Assembly (NCBI GenBank): GCA_030681615.1
Contig: JAUXSA010000098.1
Coordinates: 62,001-126,000 of the forward strand
Source of the DNA: Bacteroidota bacterium
Lineage (GTDB): Bacteria > Bacteroidota > Bacteroidia > B-17B0 > Aurantibacillaceae
Length of the DNA stretch: 64,000 nucleotides
Direction of reading: 5' to 3'
Positions 53,201 through 60,500 of the stretch are shown piece after piece. Each line of letters opens with the position of its first letter. Within the stretch, counting starts at the first letter, position 1. The translations under genes were made by a program, and so were the position numbers. The notes under the pieces are model-generated. The model did not search any database, had not been told where the DNA came from, and saw only the letters and a program-made list of their open reading frames with translations.

Positions 53201-53799
53201 TTAATCTTCCTATTCCTTTGCTTAATACTGATGAATTTACAGGTTGTAATCCATATATTCTAGACTGTAGTAAATTAAATTTGAGGGATCTGAACGGTTT
53301 TGCTGCAAAAAAATATATTATTTCTTTTTGGATAAAAGGGACTACCCAAGCGTTAGATTATTCTAACCAACCAACTATTGCGCTTAAAACGGTTAACACA
53401 TTAACGGTTGGTTCGCCTTTAATAAATACTACAACCTTAACACCAACAAATAAAACAGGAATAATAAACAGTTGGCAAAAATTGGACTATCAATTTAGTG
53501 TACCTGTAGCAAACGCGGCCACTCATCCAGCAATACCGTCAACGGTGCAATTCACCATAAGTTCTTCAGGAGCCACTTCGTTTTACCTTGATGATTTCAG
53601 GATCCAACCTTTTAATTCAACAATGGTGTGTAACGTTTATGATCAGAACCATTTGCGCTTGTGGGCACAATTTGACGATCAGAATTTTGCAACTATTATG
53701 GAATATAATAATGAAGGAATGCTCGTGAGCAAGAAAAAAGAAACATTAAAAGGGCTATACACGCTTCAAGAATCAAATAAAGGGCTCATTAAAAATTAA
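47296..53799 (+). CDS. Giant exported RHS-partner protein, SpvB/TcB-like layout
   Basis: A 2167-residue protein with a signal peptide (about 1-30). The N-terminal signature FTGDFKYNIPIMDVDGYPLN, then EASWVGLGWSLNPGALNR (about 52-110) marks the large Bacteroidota family that accompanies RHS proteins. A long beta-rich middle includes a calcium-like DITGDGQTYDDLGN loop and YD-like pieces. It ends LRLWAQFDDQNFATIMEYNN, the family's usual C-terminus, with no toxin tip. It may form the large shell half of a TcB/TcC-style cocoon with the 2902-residue protein. That pairing is inferred from layout. Confidence 0.8.
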   Translation: MKKKFLRQVAFFMALNILFEVASPTVAMALTNGSTQPDFIGFEPANSSEMIDLFTGDFKYNIPIMDVDGYPLNISYHAGQNMESEASWVGLGWSLNPGALNRNVRGLPDDFNGELLSSYTSIKPHAAMGAGFQKSAFLGPNVEFQNFGVANKIGGSGAIVLTYNNYKGYGLEVELDGQNTMTTKAGLYSSSHTNGVGMKISSQDGGTLSHNYANGVGVNFGQAGINSVNVSASMGEGTSTNTRTGAVFKSASQGLGVSVSVNGSTFGVGGSISHTIPTGNVSYAPSINNNYTGHGFSLSAKAGLWGACKLFVAFVAMQQGPISGGLQKGFKGYYNLNKLEEKSRTTPSYGYLYSENAPEDALMDFNRFRDGSIMDETPNLNLTVGDYDVFSANAQGLGLAFRPFRSDIGVYHDNVGQTKSKNFPIEGELGVGLLVHFLMNISKTTNNGKSGVWNTLINSSLAFNNKDIRLTANQFYEKYYFKQLGEIAGRDANFDAARGGEGLTSPFLQKIGNDYHALSMISGANKTKRETRNNYIQSLTASEATKYGNEPSITLYPKTTASVDPSTRLVVADPTYSLMSRTTKTLSVLSGTAMVTSTATIGHHLSEVSVTNPEGTRYIYGIPSYNLVKNKVIFNASNRTEGAYQGNGFPGATYCTTCHVLPHSDNYQTVQYDPTGSGKEMVNNNVRGADNFYRQEITQPYATTYLLTSILSTDYVDITGDGQTYDDLGNFTKLNYYKNNNFGWREPYCFPGAASTGTPGHWATTKGTLSLSANQANFEPGLIADELDDRGFYEYGVRENYYVHSIETKNYVAFFETSDRYDGMGVSDPNGTPQTNQNLKLDVIKLYSKSEIIAKGGVANSVPIKTVRFEYDYSLCPGTFNSDYESTYNSDRGKLTLKRIYFSYGNSDKSALSPYQFTYGGNFNYGPRDIDRWGSYKINGGTPTGSLGVLNNQEFPYADQDKTNADAAAEAWNLTQIKTPTGANINVTYESDDYGYVQNEQAGQMLQLKNILASPNPTDDATTYSPNSNIKDADYFLIDMSKLHRGVSATSTYSNIAAANNFVRKNIIKPGKKLYFKSFLKLAGPGNSFVLKKPYYEFVSGYATVLNVGVFTSTHVANTYLDGLNNTCYKYAYVQVQKEIAYDSKDVNPITIAGWDYMRNFLPRIAYPGSEPANMGNTSHKPLKQFQNMVVGLGVAMADFVNGISGKPNKRFYNKNFCNEMDFSKSFVRAYVPYKTKLGGGYRVKRIITEDNWDTMTSSQEVKNTYGQDYTYTTKEGTTTISSGVALYEPLFGGDEISLRQPIEFDIIKSMAPNDHFYQEKPFAETLYPAPIVGYSKVTVTSIADPVTSPTVTGIGKTEFEFYTAKDFPIIYQTTGITKKPIDSDIIEDFIISPSITKIFHASQGHLVKLNDMHGKLKSVLSYGEDNPTAPISGTRYFYKQVGPTNGSKQLITSVQTINEKNQIATAAMSRDIDLSTDTRENISESVTLGNSFLLEIGLGINLVVIPPLPYPVPTPLPFLNEMHDEVIYGEQRIGVRTASMTKVIQQYGILDKVQNFNEKASVTTQNLLWDKNTGAVVLTSTTNNLDQPVYNFNYPAYWMYPQMGHEFNRDNIEIACPVSSSLTLWNATTGTLAVSGFNNPRLLSLGDEVTVMTATTNIFVPSLTNSLVPARFWVTSDPINPSTNYFLCDETGKILNGSAPYSLSSATDYVIKVTRPINRNNLNSSAGYVTSLTTPVISGIIDYTNGVTPPKIIDVSVQEFCTGSSFYLNPAMAQQSLTNVSPSYSDTPFNPITSGLYGNFRPSKTYNYSVARTYTTQPNVKTDGVYSGTFSPYWMCTPGAVWFKNVTADWVVMNNNKYYSPYGQLLEIEDGISIPHAQRFGFNHTLPTLSATSAKADEVAFDSFEDYSVYSSFTNTTQVYNNDYLGFYKQVTQGSNVPSFNNSTAHTGKSSLYFATSKAAVLTHNMYFNLPIPLLNTDEFTGCNPYILDCSKLNLRDLNGFAAKKYIISFWIKGTTQALDYSNQPTIALKTVNTLTVGSPLINTTTLTPTNKTGIINSWQKLDYQFSVPVANAATHPAIPSTVQFTISSSGATSFYLDDFRIQPFNSTMVCNVYDQNHLRLWAQFDDQNFATIMEYNNEGMLVSKKKETLKGLYTLQESNKGLIKN

Positions 53800-53805
53800 T
53801 TAAAT

Positions 53806-54534
53806 ATGTATCGAGTAATTTTATTTTTTATCCTTTCTCCTTTTGTGATATTATCACAAACTCACAAAAAGGAGATATTGTCTGCGTGCAAAAATTATGC
53901 ATCACTGACTAATTATTCGGTTACATTAAAATATAAACTATTTCTTGACAATAACTTGACTAAGCCGTTTCAGACCAGGGAAATTGAAATCAAACGAATG
54001 AATAAAAATGTCCGGTTATCCCATAAAAATGGTCTTGAGATAATAGACAATGAGAAGTACCAGATTGTTGTAAATAATAAATCAAAAGTGTTTTCTGCCA
54101 GGAAAAAATTTAAAGAAGATGACATTTATAACGAACGGGACGAATTTTATTCATTTATGGATAATAAGATCGATACACTTTTAATGATCTATCAAAAAAT
54201 TAATACCCTTGAAGAAACTGAGCAACGTGTAAAATATGAAATGATATATAAACCAAACTCTGAAGTTGAAAAAACAATTGTTGTGATCAATAAAATATTA
54301 AATGTTTACGAAAGCATGACGATATTTTATAAAAGCCCTGTTAAAGTCAAGGAACTTGACGGCAAACCACATACAGTTACCTTAAAAATAGATTATGACG
54401 GATTTAAAAAAAATAGCGTGTATGATAAAGAACTTTTTAATGAAAAAAAATATATCATGATAAGTACAAAAAACGAAATATTGCCGGTTAAAAAATATTC
54501 AGATTACAAACTTATTATTTCAAACGAAGAATGA
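53806..54534 (+). CDS. Exported protein, LolA-like in pattern, between the two RHS genes
   Basis: A 242-residue protein with a signal peptide (about 1-17, ending LSQ). The mature part alternates beta strands with Lys-rich loops (YSVTLKYKLFLDNN, YQIVVNNKSKVFSARK, VKYEMIYKPNSE, HTVTLKIDYDG), similar to the LolA/LolB half-barrel. The family is not firmly recognised. It overlaps the RHS gene by 4 bp (ATGA) and so is probably made in proportion to it. It may help carry or anchor the RHS protein. Confidence 0.6.
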   Translation: MYRVILFFILSPFVILSQTHKKEILSACKNYASLTNYSVTLKYKLFLDNNLTKPFQTREIEIKRMNKNVRLSHKNGLEIIDNEKYQIVVNNKSKVFSARKKFKEDDIYNERDEFYSFMDNKIDTLLMIYQKINTLEETEQRVKYEMIYKPNSEVEKTIVVINKILNVYESMTIFYKSPVKVKELDGKPHTVTLKIDYDGFKKNSVYDKELFNEKKYIMISTKNEILPVKKYSDYKLIISNEE

Positions 54535-57500
54535 ACATTATGAAGAAATTACTTTTTCTCATTTATTTTATGGCGTTAGTGTCCATTTTGCAAAGCCAGG
54601 TGGAGACAAGGAACAGCCGTGCATACGCTAATATCCTACAGATACCAGGTGCTTTTATTCAATCGGAAGATGATAAATATACCGGAAGCAGTGGCTGGGT
54701 AAGTGGATTTAGTAATTACGAAAATAAAGCGATCATAGAATTAGGTTTGGATGAGGATAAACATTTTAAATATGCGACATCATTTAAAATTTGCGCTACC
54801 TTTGACATAGCTCTTACAGATGTTACTACAACCGTTGTAACAACATATACAAATGTTCAGCTTGATATAGATTATGATCCGCTTGAGGCAACAAGGTATA
54901 AAGATAAATCACAAATTGTTTTTCCCGATTTTTACAAGGTTAGGGTATATAATGTAAGATTCAGAACTTGCACAGTTGGTACAGGTTGTTCAACATGCCT
55001 TACACCTTTTGCCTCTGCCGATGTTTATTTGCAGGCCGAGATTGCAACAAACCGGATCTATGATTTTGGTTTTAGCAGTGTTCTTGCCGGGGGTGAATTA
55101 ACCGATTCGTTAACTACAACCCAGCAACTCAAAATTAGTTGGGGTTACGTTTCGGGCGCAACAGAGTATGAACTGGAGTACACGTATGTTGATAACTACG
55201 CAATGCCATCAGTAACTACAACACCAATTAGTTCATCAGTCTTAACTTACGATCTGGAACATGATGCCACCAGGATCATAACTAATTTTAATCATTATTA
55301 CATACCCTTAACTTATGAACGTGGCTACATTATCTACAGGTTAAGACCCATTGGAACAAATACTGTATTAGAAAGGATAGAAGGAGATTGGTATGGAGCT
55401 CCTGTATCTGGTACAATAGCTGCTACAAGTTTTACGAAAGCACTTACTACTTCTTTTTCATCAGATCTTAAAAATTGGGAAGGCGTAAAAACATTTGCGG
55501 AACATGGTAAAACGGGGGTGGGTGTTAGTTTTAATGATGCGCTTGGTTTTAAAAGACAAAGCCTTGCAAGGATAAATACTGATGCAAAAACAATTAGCCA
55601 AAGTACATTGTATGATTTTTTTGGAAGGCCCGCGATAAATTTACTTCCAGCACCTGTTAGCGGATTGAATTTGGATTACAGGTTAAATCTAAATATGATC
55701 ATTCCGTCTGGTACAACATCAGTTGTTTTTGATAAAAATGTTTTTGATAACTATACAGCCAACACAAATGTATGTACTACTTTATCTTTTACACTTGATC
55801 CAGCTAACTCGGTTGGCGCCGGAAACTATTATTCACCTTCAAATGCAAATAAAGAAGGTTATCAGGGATATGTGCCTAACGCAAAAGGTTTGCCTTATAC
55901 TCAAGTAAAATATAAACCAGATGCACTTGGACGCATTACACGTCAAACGATGCCAGGCGGACTACATACAATTGGTTCTGATAAAGACATCCGGTATTTT
56001 TATACCCAGCCTATGCAAGTGGAATTGGATAGATTATTTGGAAGCGAAGCGGGTAGGTCGAAATACCATTTCAAAAACATCACCATAGATCCGAATGGGC
56101 AAACTTCAGCAAATTATAAAGACAGGTTCGGGCGTACAATTGCTACATCGCTTATAGGATTAAACCCGTTAAATGTCGACATTCTAACGAATAATGTTAC
56201 AACAACTCTACTAACCGAGTATTTGCATCTCGCACCAACTAACGATCCTGATCCGGTTGACCGTTGTAAAGAAGTTAACACTACTTTTTTTGTGTCATCG
56301 GCTAGTACAGAAGGATATGTTTATCATACCACTCTTGGAAGTTTTGCTTCAACCTGTAACATATCGACTTGCTACGATTGCGTTTATGATGTTGAATTAA
56401 CAATTAAAGATGATTGCCAAAACGACGTATTGGTTTATTCTCAGTCTATTGGCAAACAACCCCCATATGCCGCGGGAGCATGCACAGCAAGTCCAACATC
56501 GACACTTATATTAGGCACATCTATATCAACCCCCGTTTCGATTGTTTTTCCAACTGCTGGTGTTTATACAGTTTATAAAAAGATCTGTGTGAGCTCAGCT
56601 CCACTTGATGATTATACTGCAGATTTTATTAGCAATGGTTGCAACGATAAAAAATGTTCTCTGCTTGATAGTATTTTAAGTGAGACCGATTTTACAGGAT
56701 GTGGCACGCCTACAGATTGTGCGACCTGTATGGCATCAGTGGAAGCTTATACCGCGGCGACCAGTTCTTCTGTTCAGCCTGGTCCGGGTGATCCTCCTGG
56801 TGTCTTCAATAACCCTGTATATACACCATCCATGACGCCTCAACAGTATAGCCAGGCGCTTGAGAATTGTGATATGCTTTGTCCTCCAAAAGGACTGTGT
56901 CAAAAATATACTAAATTACTACTTGCAGATTTTTATCCTAATTCAGGCCAATATGCGCAAACCGTTAGTACAAATACCCTTCTATGGGCGTATTCTATTT
57001 TTAATTCTGCGAATAGCCTCACAACATCACCAACATTTTCTACGCCAATTTCAACTTATTCAAATGCAGGTGGTACAGCCGATCTTGTCCAATTAACCAA
57101 TAGCCCTACAAGTACTGTTGCACCAACCGGTTTAACAGCCTCCCAATACGATTATTATTATAAGAAAAGCTGGGCTAAATCTTTTTTAGACATTCATCCA
57201 GAGGCTTGTAAATTATATTTTTATTGCAACATCATTGGATCATCTACAGAATATGATGACGATATGAATTATATCACGCACTTTGACACTGCTTGCACGG
57301 CAGGTTTTTTAAGACCTATTAATGCTATCTACAGCAGTTATAGCGGTACGCCTTGCGCATCATATACTACTAATCCTGATCCTGTGCAAAGTTTAATTAC
57401 GCTCCCCACATTTTCAACAGCTATTATTAATTTTAAAAACGAGATCACTCAAAATTTTAATGGTTCGGGTTTAGATATTTATCAATACACAGTTTTACAA

Positions 57501-60500
57501 TCGGTTCCTACTGCCTCATCTGCAACAATAACAACTGGCGATTATGTCGGTGATGACGCGTGTTATGCTGACATTGATTGGATCAGGTTTCGAAATTTTT
57601 ATCAGGTCAAAAAATATGCACTGTACCAGAATTTATATACATTATATGCGGCAAACCCCTCTGCGTTTGGTTATACGTTAGCACCAGCCTGTGGATATGC
57701 ACCTGCTGGTTTTACAAGTCACTTTCCTAACTGGATGGATTCTTTAAATGCGGTCTTTTCTGCCACACCCTCTATAGCTTCGTCTGTTACATTAGCACTT
57801 AACACACCTACAAGCGTCAGTACAAATAGTACAGTGGCGGCATCGTATACGGCATCAATGAATACATTTAGCAGTAACTTAATATCAAACACCAATAGTA
57901 GCTTGACAAGTCAATGCACAACAGCATGCGAGTCATATACCAACAACTGGTTTAATATTTTAAATACAGCCTGCCCTATATTTAGTGGAACCACTACGCT
58001 TGTTCAAAATAACATTATCGCCGGGCTGGTCGGGGTCTGTATGACCGGCTGCGATTATACAACTAATTTGTTGGGTGCGAGCACTTCCTCGCCAGGTGCG
58101 TTTTATACAATTCCAACCACCACAGTAACAGTCAATTCCTTTCAGGGGGTGCTTAACCATTATTTGGGACTTAATGCCTGCAACGCAGTTGTCCTGTCAC
58201 AGCCGGTTGCATATCCTACACAAACTGTTCAAAACGGAAACTCAATGACAAGTTGCAAATGCGACCAGCTATTGCAAGTGGAAGCAGATTTTCTTGCTAT
58301 GCAAACGGCCAGCACATTGCCGGCTGGAATTTCTTCCGCCTGGCAACTATTCAGGAAACAAAACGGTTACGACCTCTTTGATTATAATATTTTAACCTGC
58401 TTGTGTAACAGTGCAACAAGCAATACCTGGACGTCGGGCCACTTATGGGTGTCCTCAGAGCTTGCAGCTTTGGCTCAAAATACATTTGAGGTTAACCCAA
58501 GGTTAGAATGTACCAGTTGTTTGAGTTGTACAAATGTGGTTACGGCCATTAACAGCCTTACGTTACCTGTTGGTTCATACTCAAATGTAATTGAGGCAAT
58601 TACTCAGGATTCAACAAACCAGATCTTTGCAATAGCTTCTCTAAATAACACTTTCGGTGTGCACCCCTTCCAGGATTATTTAGATCTATATGCAGATTGC
58701 AATACGTTTACAACCAGTTCGGCATATACATTTTCAAATACAATTACTGTCCAGGCAATAGATCTTTTTAAATATTTGGATCAGCTTGTCAGTACCAATT
58801 TACTTTCAAACGGACCCCGGCCGGTAAAAATGTGCACAGATAGCAAATTTCTGCTCTCATCACTTTACTCCGGTCCTTTGCCCTCGATAACGGCATACAC
58901 ATATAATATTTCAACACCAACGCTTAGTTACATTACTTTTTCAATTTCCTCTTCACCAACGGTCAACATTGCAGTGATCACTTTATCTGTTCCAGGAACA
59001 TACACCGGCACGTGGAGCAACTTGTCGTATCTCAATAATTTTGTTGCATATTGTCCAACACCTTCGGCAGGGGTTAATTATATGTTCCAGGTAAATGCTG
59101 TTACTGATAATTTAAGTGTGATAACGCTTACAGGTAATGTGGTTAACATGGCATATCCCATTTGTAATTTAAGCTCAGATGTTAATCCTGTGCCAACGCT
59201 TTGCCCTTATGAAATTGTTCCGAAAGATCCCTGCGTGGTTAACCTCATAAACGGAGCCCTCACGCAGGCAGCGCTTTTAGCGCAGCAAGCTATGGATGGA
59301 GCTATTCTTACTTTTCAAAACGATTATATGGATGAGTGTTATAATTCCATTAACGAAACTTTTACCCGCGAATATAACGGCGCTGATGAATATAATTTTA
59401 CTCTGTATTATTACGACGAAGGCGGCAACCTGCAACGCACAGTAGCCCCTAACGGTTCAGACCCTGGCATACTTACAAGTGTGGTCGCACCTCTCTCTCC
59501 AACAGCAACATTATACCCCGCATATAGTAGTTCAACAGCTGTTGACTTAAATTATGTAACCGATAATAAGTTTCATAGTTTTAATATTCCGTTGCAGGGA
59601 TCAAGCGTTGACGACGGGCAAACCTTTTATGTCTATGATGCAGTCGGACGTTTAGTAGCTTCACAGAACGCTAAGCAGTTTGCCGCCAGTACAGCCTCAA
59701 ATAATATTTACAGTTATACAATTTATGATAAGATCGGCAGGATCGAGCAGGTTGGTGTGGTTACATTAACCGCTTCGCTTACCGGCCCCGTAAATTATGC
59801 CACTTTTAATTCAATGATGAGCCTTTTAACACCTTCTGTTAAAACACAGGTTACTACCATGAATTACGATACGCCTGTTACAACTGCAACAGTTCTTGCA
59901 GCTTTTACAAATAGTTTACAAAGCAATTTGCGAAACCGGGTGGCGTATGTTACTTACGAAGATGTGCTCGATGCTTCCGTCTCTACTTATGACCACGCCA
60001 CTTATTACAGTTATGATGATCATGGCAATGTGCATGAACTTATTCAGCATATAAAAGATCTGGATGTTTTTGGGCAGGGCTTTAGAAAAGTAATTTACGA
60101 TTATGAACTGGTAAGCGGTAATATGGTAAAGGCTACTTTTCAACCAGAGCAAACTGACCAACTCATACATAAATATTATTATGATGTCGATAACCGTTTG
60201 CATGAAGTATTTACGAGTAAGGATGATATGAACTACGATCGTGATGCGAAATATTTTTATTATGAGCATGGTCCTTTGGCAAGGGTAGAGCGTGCAGATA
60301 AAAAAGTGCAGGGCTCCGATCATTTTTACACTATACATGGTTGGGTAAAAGGTATTAATGGTGATGCATTAAATCCTATTGGTGATCCGGGAAAAGATGC
60401 TACATCAGGCACAGCTTATCTATCGTCTTACGCGGATATTCATCAATTTATTGCTAATGATGCTGCCGCGTATAGTTTAAATTATTATAACACCACAACA

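Noticed and set aside
59916-60338. 140-codon minus-strand frame inside the RHS gene
   Set aside because: Antisense of YD repeats; the composition mirrors the repeat coding strand and no family is recognised.
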